Positions 8,120 through 15,733 are shown, numbered from the stretch's first letter. The stretch is 33,784 nt of DNA from an uncultured Dialister sp. (GCA_900314595.1 OMVW01000020.1:1-33784), one strand, 5' to 3'. Made by a program: numbers and translations. Notes: generated by a model not told the origin, from the sequence alone.

Positions 8120-8845
8120 ATGATTACACCAATGGATATCCATAACAAGACTTTTTCCAAAGCATCCCTGCGCGGCTACAGCCAGGAAGAAGTGGATGAT
8201 TTCCTGCAGCAGATCGTTGCAGATTATGAACAGATCTACAGAGAACATCGTGAAATGGCAGAGCAGATGGACCAGATGAAAACGAAACTGGCCAACTATG
8301 AACGCATTTCCGAAACCATGTCCAATACCCTTCAGCTGGCCAAGGATACCGCTGAAAACGTAAAGAAAAATGCAAAGAGAGACGCGGAAATCCTCGTTTC
8401 CAACGCCCAGGCCCAGAGCAAACGGCAGGTCCAGGAAGCTGAAGAATCCCGCAGAAAACTGGTGGAAAATATGATCCGTACCGAAGGAAATATGAAGACC
8501 TACATCGGAAAGATCAGAAAAGACCTCACCCTGGCCCTGGCTGCCATCGACCAGCTGGACCATGTAAAAGCTCCGACCCTGGCCGAAGTTTCCGGCGAAG
8601 AACCGGCTCCTTCCGAAAAAGCAGCGCCGGCAGAAGAAGCTGCACCAGCCGAAGAACCGGCTCCGGCTGCCGAGGCGGCAGAAACCGCTCCCGCCGAAGA
8701 AGAACCGGCTGCGGAAGAAACAGCTCCTGAAGAAACGGCAGAAAAACCGGCCGCCGAAGAAGCTGCTCCTGCTGAAGAATCCGAAGAACCGCAGACTGAA
8801 GAAAAAGAACCTGCAGAAGAACAGACGGAAGAAAAAGCAGAATAA
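8120..8845 (+). CDS. divIVA: DivIVA-domain cell-pole/division protein
   Basis: A 241-residue peripheral membrane scaffold. The N-terminal lipid-binding domain begins MITPMDIHNKTFSKASLRGY and includes the usual EEVDDFLQQIVADY. A long coiled coil spans about residues 30-135. From about residue 150 to the end the protein is almost pure Ala, Glu and Pro (repeats of PAEEAAPAEEPAP). DivIVA proteins bind curved membrane at poles and septa and recruit division or wall-synthesis partners. The start is the ATG at 8120: AAGGAGG ends 7 nt before it, whereas the ATG at 8087 would overlap the promoter. The acidic repeat tail is longer than in Bacillus DivIVA and probably disordered. Flanked by its own promoter and terminator, so monocistronic. 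Confidence 0.92.
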   Translation: MITPMDIHNKTFSKASLRGYSQEEVDDFLQQIVADYEQIYREHREMAEQMDQMKTKLANYERISETMSNTLQLAKDTAENVKKNAKRDAEILVSNAQAQSKRQVQEAEESRRKLVENMIRTEGNMKTYIGKIRKDLTLALAAIDQLDHVKAPTLAEVSGEEPAPSEKAAPAEEAAPAEEPAPAAEAAETAPAEEEPAAEETAPEETAEKPAAEEAAPAEESEEPQTEEKEPAEEQTEEKAE

Positions 8846-8850
8846 AAAAG

Positions 8851-8882
8851 AAAAACCGGAGCCTCACCGCTTCGGTTTTTTT
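8851..8882 (+). terminator. divIVA terminator
   Basis: The stem AACCGGAGC/GCTTCGGTT has a 6 nt loop and one mismatch or G-T pair. It is preceded by A-rich sequence and followed by seven T. It starts 5 bp after the stop codon. Confidence 0.85.
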
Positions 8883-8985
8883 ATGCCTTTCTGCAGGAAT
8901 CCCCTGTTTCCACTACAAATGGGACAAATATTTCCCATAAAAGAATTGAAATCTATATAATTTACATGATCAGGACGAAATCCCT

Positions 8986-9024
8986 ATTGTAAATTAAAAA
9001 ATTCCGTGTAGAATAGATTACAAT
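8986..9024 (+). promoter_or_regulatory. Dyad upstream of the YitT-type gene
   Basis: Perfect 7 bp arms ATTGTAA (8986-8992) and TTACAAT (9018-9024) flank a 25 bp AT-rich spacer containing TAGAAT. They lie 38-76 bp before the start codon, where a promoter and operator would be expected. No regulator family is identified from the sequence. Confidence 0.35.
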
Positions 9025-9061
9025 TTCACCAGGCAAAGATGCTCTAAGAAAGGACTATCTT

Positions 9062-10060
9062 ATGAAAAACATACTGGGAGCCGACGCACATTCTGCCACC
9101 TACTGGCAGCGGCTCGCTTTTATCGTGGTCATTACCATCATCGGCACCTTCGGCTATTCCGTAGGCGTCAATGCCTTCCTGGTACCCCACCAGTTCCTCT
9201 CGGGAGGCCTCACCGGTATCGCCATGATTCTCTACTACATGACCGGCTTTCCTATCGGTATAGCAAACCTCATCTTCAATATACCGATTCTCATCCTCTC
9301 CCTGAAATGCATGGGAAAACTCTATACACTCATCACCATCCTGGGTACCGTCCTCTGCTCCGTATTCATCGACCTCACCAGCTTCATGGCCGACTATGAA
9401 GTAGTGAAAGACCCCCTGGTCTCCGCCATAGCAGGCGGCGTGGTCCTGGGCCTCTCCATGGGCCTCCTCTACCGCTACAACTCCAATACGGGAGGCCTGG
9501 ACGTAGTAGGGGCCGTGATGAAGAAATTCTACAATCTGGAAATAGGATACGTGGTCTTTGGAATCAACGTGATAATCGTAGGAGCCGGAGCCTTCTTCTT
9601 TGCCCTCGAACCGGCCATCTGCACACTCATTGCCATGTACATCAATGCAAACCTGGCCAACCGCATAGTCATCGGCTTCGCCCAGAGAAAAGCAGCCTTC
9701 ATCGTCTCCGATAAACCTCTGGAAATAGCAGATACCCTCCTTAGAAATATCGGTCACGGAGCTACCCTCCTCTACGGACAGGGCGCCTTCTCCGGAGCTG
9801 AAAAGAAAATCGTCTTCGCCATAGTCGACCTCACCCAGGTCACCAGAGTCCGTCACCTGATCGAAGAAATAGACCCCCACGCCTTCCTTTTCATCATGAA
9901 TACCACCGACGTCATAGGCCGGGGTTTCACCAGTCCCATCTCCAACGCCCTCAATATGCCTCCCTCCGTCCGCTATGACAGCAAAAACGGAGAACTCATC
10001 CCCACAGGCATCTGGAGCGAACAGATGGAAGAAGAAGCGGAGAGGGCGGGGCATCATTGA
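9062..10060 (+). CDS. YitT-family membrane protein (DUF161 plus DUF2179)
   Basis: A 332-residue protein. Residues 20-200 hold about five or six hydrophobic segments with the family signature GGLTGIAMILYYMTGFPIG near the start and NTGGLDVVGAVM near residue 145. The C-terminal 110 residues form a soluble DUF2179 domain (GHGATLLYGQGAFSG, then IDPHAFLFI). The family is widespread in Firmicutes and its transported substrate, if any, is not established. It is slightly longer than the usual 280-290 residues because of a short C-terminal extension ending in charged residues. AAAGGAC precedes the ATG by about 9 nt. It stands alone. A long open frame on the opposite strand is a shadow. Confidence 0.85.
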   Translation: MKNILGADAHSATYWQRLAFIVVITIIGTFGYSVGVNAFLVPHQFLSGGLTGIAMILYYMTGFPIGIANLIFNIPILILSLKCMGKLYTLITILGTVLCSVFIDLTSFMADYEVVKDPLVSAIAGGVVLGLSMGLLYRYNSNTGGLDVVGAVMKKFYNLEIGYVVFGINVIIVGAGAFFFALEPAICTLIAMYINANLANRIVIGFAQRKAAFIVSDKPLEIADTLLRNIGHGATLLYGQGAFSGAEKKIVFAIVDLTQVTRVRHLIEEIDPHAFLFIMNTTDVIGRGFTSPISNALNMPPSVRYDSKNGELIPTGIWSEQMEEEAERAGHH

Positions 10061-10211
10061 TTTTTCAAATTTTTTCTCACAAACTGCCAGTCGTGATTCG
10101 TGGTTGGTAAAGGTGGCGCTGCACGAATTTTAAAGCAGCGTCCTTTTTATATACCTGACCAATACCATCAAGTCCCATATGAGGATATCGGACAGCATGC
10201 TATCGTTTCAG

Positions 10212-10252
10212 CCCTCCCACGTTTGGGAGGGTGCCCGAAGGGCAGGTGGGTC
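10212..10252. repeat. Palindromic double-hairpin element, copy 3
   Basis: CCCTCCC-acgttt-GGGAGGG, then GCCC-gaa-GGGC, then GGTGGGTCG. The three-block layout matches copies at 5142, 5428, 10634 and 11215. The central GAA tetraloop-like turn is conserved while the stem bases differ. Confidence 0.65.
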
Positions 10253-10276
10253 GTTCTACCCGTTCAAGCCGAAAAT

Positions 10277-10333
10277 AAAGCAAAATCTCCCGCGGTCAGG
10301 CTTCCCATCGGGGAGTCTTGCTTTCCTTTTTAG
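10277..10333 (+). terminator. Possible terminator downstream of the YitT-type gene
   Basis: AAAGCAA (10277) pairs with TTGCTTT (10318-10324), with an inner CTCCC/GGGAG, and CCTTTTT follows. The stem is bulged and lies 217 bp after the stop codon. It is therefore an uncertain terminator for that gene and may instead belong to a small transcript within the spacer. Confidence 0.4.
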
Positions 10334-10633
10334 CTCATTTCCGTCTTGTACGATAATACGACCCCCTGCCTCGCTTCGCTCGGCTGACCCATGACCAGGG
10401 GGCTTGGTAGGCCCGCAGGGCCTGAAAGGGCAGAAATGAATATCCCTGCACTACACATTCCCGGTCCCTATGAAGAAAACCATCCGCATGCTGCAGGTCG
10501 CCACCTTTCCCGGGATAGAAAGGTGGCTGCGGAGCAGCCGGATAGGTTGACCAATCATACAAGGCACATACGAGGCTGACTGATGAAATATCCCGGGACA
10601 AATGACTCCATCCATTAAGTCAAATTGTCCCTG

Positions 10634-10680
10634 CCCTCCCAGGCTTGGGAGGGTGGCGCCGAAGGCGACGGGTGGGTCGT
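10634..10680. repeat. Palindromic double-hairpin element, copy 4
   Basis: CCCTCCC-aggctt-GGGAGGG, then GGCGCC-gaa-GGCG, then GGGTGGGTCG. It is close to copy 3 in the first arm and differs in the second. Confidence 0.65.
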
Positions 10681-10716
10681 ACTACCCCTGCAAGTCGCAA
10701 TTGACTCAAAATAAAA

Positions 10717-10793
10717 GTACGCTGCGTCCGAGCAGTGGTAAAGAGAGCTGACTCTCAGAGCCGTGGCGAATCACACCAATCGTTTATGCGTAC
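10717..10793. other. 77 nt segment closed by a perfect inverted repeat
   Basis: GTACGC at 10717-10722 pairs with GCGTAC at 10788-10793. Inside is a perfect hairpin GAGAG-ctga-CTCTC (about 10743-10756). The size and a following CA make it look tRNA-like at first sight. However, no D, anticodon and T arms can be drawn, so I do not call a tRNA. It may be a structured RNA element or another repeat. Confidence 0.3.
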
Positions 10794-10861
10794 CAAAGGC
10801 ACGACTCCTCCGGCAGCCGGTAACTTCCATGGCACCCCTGCAGGACCAATCCCTGCTGTAA

Positions 10862-11114
10862 TTGTCGAAAATAAATGGGCAAGCAAAAATTTAACGAAAA
10901 TCTAATAAAATAAAATTCCTTTTCTGCACTATATAGGCAGAGCAAGGGAAATCACCCACGAACTTCCGCTACGGCAGCCATTCTCAGAGAAAGCGGAAAG
11001 GGCGACGGACCGGGCTTGAAAATTCACGGGCCCGTGAAATGAAAAAGAAAATACCAGTATGAGGAAAGCCACTACCCCTCGAAGCAGTATACTTCAGGGA
11101 GTAGTGGCTTTTTT
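10862..11114 (+). ncRNA. Candidate small RNA ending in a strong terminator
   Basis: A + strand terminator at 11066-11114 has no + strand gene before it within 1 kb. Upstream lies AT-rich sequence with TTTAAC and TAAAAT at promoter-like spacing near 10890-10915. This is followed by a 7 bp hairpin TTCCGCT/AGCGGAA (about 10964-10998) and a 16 bp perfect palindrome TTCACGGGCCCGTGAA (11023-11038). I see no 6S, SRP, RNase P or tmRNA signature. The call rests on structure and the orphan terminator, and no transcription is shown. Confidence 0.3.
11066..11114 (+). terminator. Strong orphan intrinsic terminator
   Basis: The outer stem AAGCCACTAC/GTAGTGGCTT is a perfect 10 bp. An inner CCCT...GAAG/CTTC...GGGA continues it, with a 7 nt loop, and six T follow. 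It is the most stable hairpin in the left half of the window. On the opposite strand the T tract is absent, so it works for + strand transcripts. No + strand gene precedes it closely. Confidence 0.8.
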
Positions 11115-11214
11115 GCGTGGGCATTTCGAAAAGACGGATAGCAGATTGGGGTAAGATTGATTGAGAGGGAAACTGCACTTTCGGACGTAAATTCCCCAGG
11201 TCGCTGTAGATTCG

Positions 11215-11254
11215 CTTCCCCCAACGGGGGAAGCTCCCGCAAGGGTGAAGGGGG
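11215..11254. repeat. Palindromic double-hairpin element, copy 5
   Basis: CTTCCCCC-aac-GGGGGAAG, then CCC-gcaa-GGG, then TGAAGGGGG. Same three-block plan as the other copies. A GAAACTGCACTTTC motif, shared with 7986, lies just upstream at 11167. The 1.36 kb from 10061 to 11420 otherwise holds no credible gene. Confidence 0.6.
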
Positions 11255-11420
11255 CTATCTATGGAAAACATGCCAATTGACACTATAATTTCATGGGTTA
11301 CGTAATAATGAATGCATAGAAATTCCAACTTCCGGATTGCATTCCTATGGCGGCATGGAAATACAGCTTCAGTTTCGACGCGTACCATCGTACACCCCTT
11401 CACCGCATTCCGCAATCCGC

Positions 11421-12188
11421 TCACTCCGCCGGAGGAAATATCAGCTTCTTCACCTCAGAAAGCCTCTTCTCCGTTTCCTCCTCTTCACTGTGGAAATCCA
11501 TAAACTTTGCGAGGTACCCCTGCTCACGGATGAGCTTTCTGGTCACCTCGAAATTCACGTCAAAGTACATGGCAAGGCCTCCCACGTAAAAATCGAGAGG
11601 CTCTTTTTTAATGGAAGTAGGAATGGATTTCCTCGTGAGCGCCATCTCATAGACCTCATCCGTCAGCTTCGACCGCTCGAACTTCTCCCGCGGAACGTTC
11701 CAGATGATTTCCGGATGATCCGAGTACGCCGCATAGACACGGAAAATATCCGCCTTGTCCGCATCCCGGAGAAGCCGGCAGAAAAGGAGCTCCCTCTTCG
11801 ATAATCCCGAAGGCAGCTCATAAACACTGTGCAGCGCTATCGCCCTCTCCATGAGCGAATCCTCCGAACCATCCTCCATGAAATCCCGGATATGACCCTC
11901 GCCAAAAAGATATTTCGCCCCGTAGGCCGCGTGATTCATGGACCTTCCGTCCGAAAACGTATGGTACCGCGCGATCTGCTCAAACCGCCCGATATCATGC
12001 AGCATCCCCAGCGCCCAGGCAAGATCCGTATCTGCATCCGAAAGTCCCAGCCCTTTCGCAATGATTTCCCCGTTCGAAGCCACCCGCCCCGAATGAACCA
12101 CCTTCAGCGCCACCTGCGGGTCGGATTTGTCAAAAGGCCGGAGATAACGTTCAACCTGATTTGAAATACAGGATTTAGAAATAACCAT
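11421..12188 (-). CDS. HD-domain phosphohydrolase
   Basis: A 255-residue soluble protein of the HD metal-dependent phosphohydrolase superfamily. The expected ligands are seen as His32 (VVHSGRVA), the His64-Asp65 pair (GMLHDIGRFEQ), His86 (MNHAAYGAKYLF) and a later Asp in LLRDADKADIF. Such single-domain proteins often hydrolyse nucleotides or phosphate esters. The substrate cannot be read from the sequence. GGAGG lies 4-5 nt before the ATG. A truncated second copy of the 5' end of this gene lies at 14090-14278, beyond the AlbA_2 gene, which suggests a local duplication. It is the last gene of a possible minus-strand unit and no clear terminator follows. Confidence 0.85.
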   Translation of the reverse strand: MVISKSCISNQVERYLRPFDKSDPQVALKVVHSGRVASNGEIIAKGLGLSDADTDLAWALGMLHDIGRFEQIARYHTFSDGRSMNHAAYGAKYLFGEGHIRDFMEDGSEDSLMERAIALHSVYELPSGLSKRELLFCRLLRDADKADIFRVYAAYSDHPEIIWNVPREKFERSKLTDEVYEMALTRKSIPTSIKKEPLDFYVGGLAMYFDVNFEVTRKLIREQGYLAKFMDFHSEEEETEKRLSEVKKLIFPPAE

Positions 12189-12378
12189 ATTTCCTCCGAT
12201 TTTCGGATAAACCGGGACATTCCCTTTGAAGACTCAGACAATATTACATCCCATGCACATCTTTCGGCACGAAAACCTCAAACAGTCCCAAATGGAATAC
12301 ACTTCCGGTTTAAAAGAAAACCTTTTATTTTCATAGTTTCAATGAGATTTACCGGATATCTACCAAACATCCCTCCTG

Positions 12379-13803
12379 TCAATCAAAGAGGAAGTAATAA
12401 GAGCCCCGTCTTTCTTTTCGAATAACTCCCTTATCTACTCCTTTTCGTATGATTTTAGAAGCCGCATTTTCAGTAACATTTAAACAGGCAGACAACTTTT
12501 TCCTGTTAAAACTCTGATCTTTACCAAGCTGTCCCGCAAATGCAATAATATGTAAAGCCATCTGTTCATGATATATTTCCCGGACATGATTAGAGAAATC
12601 TGTAAATCCAGTGTTCTCTACGTCATTTTGATCTTCTTTACTGTCTTTTTTCGAATATCCCTGATTTGGTAAAACGACACAGAACATCGTGCTATCCGAA
12701 TAAAATTCGGGTTTCTTCCCAAACCCTTCGTATGATTTCAAAATCCTTTGGATCCCGCTGCCTCTCCTCTCCATAAAGTGGAGTCGTCCAAATATATCAG
12801 ATATAACTTCATTCCTTCTCATGGAAGGTACTTTATAAAGATTCAAATCCTGAATCCGGCTTCCATTCATCATTCCACCAGGAGATGTGATTTCAGTTCT
12901 ATCATCAAACATATCCACATGAACTTCGGAGCCTATATTCTGATAATCCCGATGAATTAAAGCATTCACCAATGCTTCACGAACAGCGCGGTAAGGATAA
13001 TCGCTTTTTTCTTCCCTCTGAATTCCTCGGATTGACCAGGATTTTTTGGAATTATTGATGACAAAGGACTCTGCATCCGTCAATAAAGAAATAAGGCTTT
13101 CCCTTTCAAATACCTTATCATCAATCGCATCTTCATCTACAGAACCTTTTTCAAGACCCTTCCAATGCGTACATACCACTTTTGATTGTGCCAGCACTCC
13201 CTGATCACACAAAAGCAATCCTCCATAAGTCACTCTTTCACTTTCATCTATTAATTTCATCGACTGAAGATCCCTAGGCATTTCCAGAGATTCTTCTGCC
13301 ACTCCGTTATAGGTCGCCCGAAACAGTGTAAAACTGATATCATTCAACAAATAGTGAGACGGCAGCATGTCAAATGTCTTATTTAGTCCTCTTAACACCA
13401 AATGACTGAGCTCAATGGCTGTAGCCGGTTCAGAACGATCACCTCTTCTGACATAAGCAGTTTTTGCTTTATCCTGAATATAGTAATATGGATAGTCCGG
13501 ACCATTAAATACTTTAATCTCCAGGCAGTATTTATCACCGGGATATTTAAGATCATGAAGTTCATACTGAACAGCAGGTTCAATCTTTCTGGAAATAAAT
13601 TCAGAAATCTTAGAAGACACATATTGTATATTATCAATTCCCACTATGCTGTGATCTTTATCACGAACCCCCAATATAATACTCCCGCCCCGGGTATTGG
13701 CAAATGCTGAAACCGACTTCAACCAGCTGTGCGGCCTGTTTTCTTCCAATCTCTCCTTATAGTCAAGGTTTGTATCTTCTACCCCATCCAACTTATCCCA
13801 CAT
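12379..13803 (-). CDS. AlbA_2/Schlafen-type ATP-binding transcriptional regulator
   Basis: A 474-residue protein with three parts. The N-terminal AlbA_2 (Schlafen-like) domain shows NLDYKERLEENRPHSWLKSV then AFANTRGGSIILGV. The middle GHKL-like ATPase segment (HATPase_c_4) has NALIHRDYQNIGSEVHV, ITSPGGMMNG and RRGSGIQRIL. The C-terminal winged helix is NRKKLSACLNVTENAASKII. Proteins of this plan are commonly annotated as putative regulators, and some belong to defence or accessory islands. The start is the ATG at 13801-13803 because GGGAGG ends 8 nt upstream; a GTG at 13812 overlaps that ribosome site. Three 21-bp-spaced repeats lie 83-140 bp upstream and could be its own operator. The gene is AT-rich compared with its neighbours, a sign of transfer. 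Confidence 0.85.
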   Translation of the reverse strand: MWDKLDGVEDTNLDYKERLEENRPHSWLKSVSAFANTRGGSIILGVRDKDHSIVGIDNIQYVSSKISEFISRKIEPAVQYELHDLKYPGDKYCLEIKVFNGPDYPYYYIQDKAKTAYVRRGDRSEPATAIELSHLVLRGLNKTFDMLPSHYLLNDISFTLFRATYNGVAEESLEMPRDLQSMKLIDESERVTYGGLLLCDQGVLAQSKVVCTHWKGLEKGSVDEDAIDDKVFERESLISLLTDAESFVINNSKKSWSIRGIQREEKSDYPYRAVREALVNALIHRDYQNIGSEVHVDMFDDRTEITSPGGMMNGSRIQDLNLYKVPSMRRNEVISDIFGRLHFMERRGSGIQRILKSYEGFGKKPEFYSDSTMFCVVLPNQGYSKKDSKEDQNDVENTGFTDFSNHVREIYHEQMALHIIAFAGQLGKDQSFNRKKLSACLNVTENAASKIIRKGVDKGVIRKERRGSYYFLFD

Positions 13804-13886
13804 TATTTTCACCTCCCATAGGAACTAAAATAAAAAGAGCCTGGCAAAACTATCGGAAACTCTACTCCTGTAAAATTCCATTTCGC

Positions 13887-13942
13887 TGAGAAAGTTTCCA
13901 AAACAGGTGAGAAAGTTTCCAATATTTGCCAGAAAGTTTCCA
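13887..13942 (-). promoter_or_regulatory. Three 21-bp-phased repeats upstream of the AlbA_2 gene
   Basis: AGAAAGTTTCC occurs at 13889, 13910 and 13931, exactly 21 bp apart, which is two helical turns. The two left copies share the longer TGAGAAAGTTTCCAA. A fourth, degenerate copy (about 13869-13880) is 20 bp farther toward the gene, and an inverted GGAAACTC lies at 13855-13862. The phasing places every copy on one face of the helix, as for an array of protein-binding sites. Autoregulation by the winged helix of the downstream gene is inference. Confidence 0.6.
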
Positions 13943-14089
13943 TTTTCATTGAAAATGCCAAATCACGATTTCATAAAATATTGAAATCCCTGTATCTTAT
14001 GAATCAATTTTACATCAGTCCGTTAAAGTTATGCAAATATAGTTATGTACGATTGGATAAGATCCCATACAGCTCTCCGCTCGTATTTT

Positions 14090-14278
14090 CGGCATCCCCG
14101 GCACCCGGGAAAAGTCCGTATCTGCATCCGAAAGCCCCAGCCCCCTCGCAATGATTTCCCCGTTCGAAGCCACCCGCCCCGAATGAACCACCTTCAGCGC
14201 CACCTGCGGATCGGATTTGTCGAAATGGGCAAGATAACTTTCAAACTGCTTTTTGATAAAGTCTTTTGAAATCATCAT
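14090..14278 (-). pseudogene. Truncated copy of the HD-domain gene
   Basis: The first 55 codons read MMISKDFIKKQFESYLAHFD and then KSDPQVALKVVHSGRVASNG, nearly identical to the HD gene at 11421-12188 from residue 19 on. Nucleotide similarity is very high between about 12020-12150 and 14110-14240, and the first 16 residues differ. Homology ends at GMP, where the intact gene reads GMLHDIG, so the copy stops immediately before the catalytic His-Asp pair. The frame stays open to 14015 by chance without further similarity. It keeps a plausible AAGGA ribosome site. It is a remnant of a paralogue or of a tandem duplication around the AlbA_2 gene. Confidence 0.75.
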
Positions 14279-14323
14279 TCTTTATTTCCTTATAGAGACC
14301 TCTAACTGAACTAGTTCCATCCC

Positions 14324-15733
14324 TCAGAAGCACTTATTGCATATTTTTTCCACATTATTTTTCCCGGACCGGTTATCGCTGGGGGTTTTGGCGAGGATGG
14401 ACATATAGCGGTTATCTCCGCAGAAGGTGATTTTATAGTGCTTTCCATCTTCCGTGATGGAAAAGCCCAGATCCACCAGAGACTGGCGGAGCCGTTTCGT
14501 GATTCCCCGGAAATCGCGAAGAAGGGCCTTGACCTGCTCTGCCCTTTTGCGGCTGAGTTTCTCATAGGGATTGCTCCGGAGCACATCCCTGAGCACGTCC
14601 ATTTTCCGGGAATCCGGGGGCACATTATTTTTCGCCGCCGTCAATATTTCCAGGAGGATATCCCGCACCTCCCCGGGATAAAGGTCCGATTCATCGCCCA
14701 TGAAAAGGAGAGGCACCGATTCCCTCGCATCCAGTTTGCTCTTGAGGCCCTCATTCTCCGCCCGGAGCCGCTCATTTTCCCGCGTCAGTTCACTGAACCT
14801 CCGCCGGAAATCCTCACTTTCCTGCTCATAGGTCTGCCAGAGATCGGAATTCTCACTTTCCGCCGCCAGCTTTGCCTTCCGCTGCTCATCATACAGGCGG
14901 CGCAGGATTTCATGATTCACCCCCTGCCAGGTATAAAGCGGATCCGTCTCAAGCGAATTTCCATACAGAATGACCGTCCGCACCACCTTTTCCAGGAGCT
15001 GCCGGTCATTTCCAATGGTCCCGCGGTACACATACCGCCTGGGAGGAATCGAAGGCTGGGGGAAATAAATGCCGATGGACCCGTCATGGTCATTTCCATT
15101 TTTCGTGAGCTCCCGGAGCTTCTGATTGGAACGATACTCCTTCTGCACCAGCACATGGGCCGCCCCCTTCAGCCTCGAAGAAAGAAGATTCACATCCACC
15201 GGGAGGATTTCATTATATTTCCTGGAAATATAAACCACGGGCAGACGATAGCGTCTTTCCCCCCGCATGATGGAAGCCGCCATTTCCAGTTCCGAATCCC
15301 CGATTTCCAGAGGCCTCCGGAGAATGGGAAGATTTCCATCCTCCTTCAGATACCCCCGGTTAATCAGGAGAGACAGGAAATAAGGCGTCGAAAAAGCCAG
15401 ATCCGCACTCTGCGCATCGGCCTGATAACTCCGCTCCAGACGGATGGCCATCCGCATCTCCGGGAAATTCATCACATAATCCGTATCCCAGATGATCCCA
15501 TCCTCCTGATGCTTCTCATACCGCACCGCCAGGATCCGCCGCTCCGACTCCTCCCGGATATCCAGCCATAAATCAGGACTTCCGAACCGCACATTCCGCT
15601 CCCCCTGCCACCTGAGATCCGGAATCACATTCACCCGGTAAGGGCTCTTCTGATTCCACTCAATCACCAGACGGATGAAATCATCAGGAGTCAGCGAATC
15701 CTCGATATCCAGCAAAGTAGAAAACAAAAGCAT
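14324..15733 (-). CDS. Unrecognised coiled-coil protein of 469 residues
   Basis: I do not recognise this family. Residues 1-130 form a mixed alpha/beta domain with clusters such as RFGSPDLWLDI and EKHQEDGIIWDTDYVMNF. Residues 140-270 include VDVNLLSSRLKGAAHVLVQKEY and GSIGIYFPQPSIPPRRYVY. A highly charged coiled coil follows (about residues 275-345, RRFSELTRENERLRAENEGL). The C-terminal segment ends LVDLGFSITEDGKHYKITF, resembling the small HicA or double-stranded-RNA-binding-like fold (GF, then a basic H-Y strand). No signal peptide or membrane segment is present. I prefer the ATG at 15733 (GGGGTG 6 nt upstream) over the GTG at 15742. It stands alone, beside the AlbA_2/HD accessory block, and a defence or nucleic-acid role is only a guess. 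Confidence 0.75.
   Translation of the reverse strand: MLLFSTLLDIEDSLTPDDFIRLVIEWNQKSPYRVNVIPDLRWQGERNVRFGSPDLWLDIREESERRILAVRYEKHQEDGIIWDTDYVMNFPEMRMAIRLERSYQADAQSADLAFSTPYFLSLLINRGYLKEDGNLPILRRPLEIGDSELEMAASIMRGERRYRLPVVYISRKYNEILPVDVNLLSSRLKGAAHVLVQKEYRSNQKLRELTKNGNDHDGSIGIYFPQPSIPPRRYVYRGTIGNDRQLLEKVVRTVILYGNSLETDPLYTWQGVNHEILRRLYDEQRKAKLAAESENSDLWQTYEQESEDFRRRFSELTRENERLRAENEGLKSKLDARESVPLLFMGDESDLYPGEVRDILLEILTAAKNNVPPDSRKMDVLRDVLRSNPYEKLSRKRAEQVKALLRDFRGITKRLRQSLVDLGFSITEDGKHYKITFCGDNRYMSILAKTPSDNRSGKNNVEKICNKCF

Noticed and set aside
9044..10057. 337-residue open frame antisense to the YitT-type gene
   Set aside because: It is open because of codon bias in the membrane protein on the other strand; composition (Asp, Gly, His, Tyr) is not that of a real protein.
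10717..10793. Possible tRNA gene
   Set aside because: Length and a following CA are suggestive, but only the outer stem forms; no D, anticodon or T arm can be drawn in the required places.
10984..11424. 146-residue minus-strand open frame downstream of the HD gene
   Set aside because: It spans the strong terminator and a repeat element, has no ribosome site, and its composition is not protein-like.
13887..13942. Possible CRISPR array
   Set aside because: Only three 11-15 bp repeats with 6-10 bp between them; repeat and spacer are far too short, and a phased operator explains them better.
14438..15571. 377-residue open frame antisense to the coiled-coil gene
   Set aside because: It is Arg/Pro/Ile-rich, a typical reverse-frame artefact. 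The minus-strand reading has a plausible start and coiled coil, although that family is itself unrecognised.
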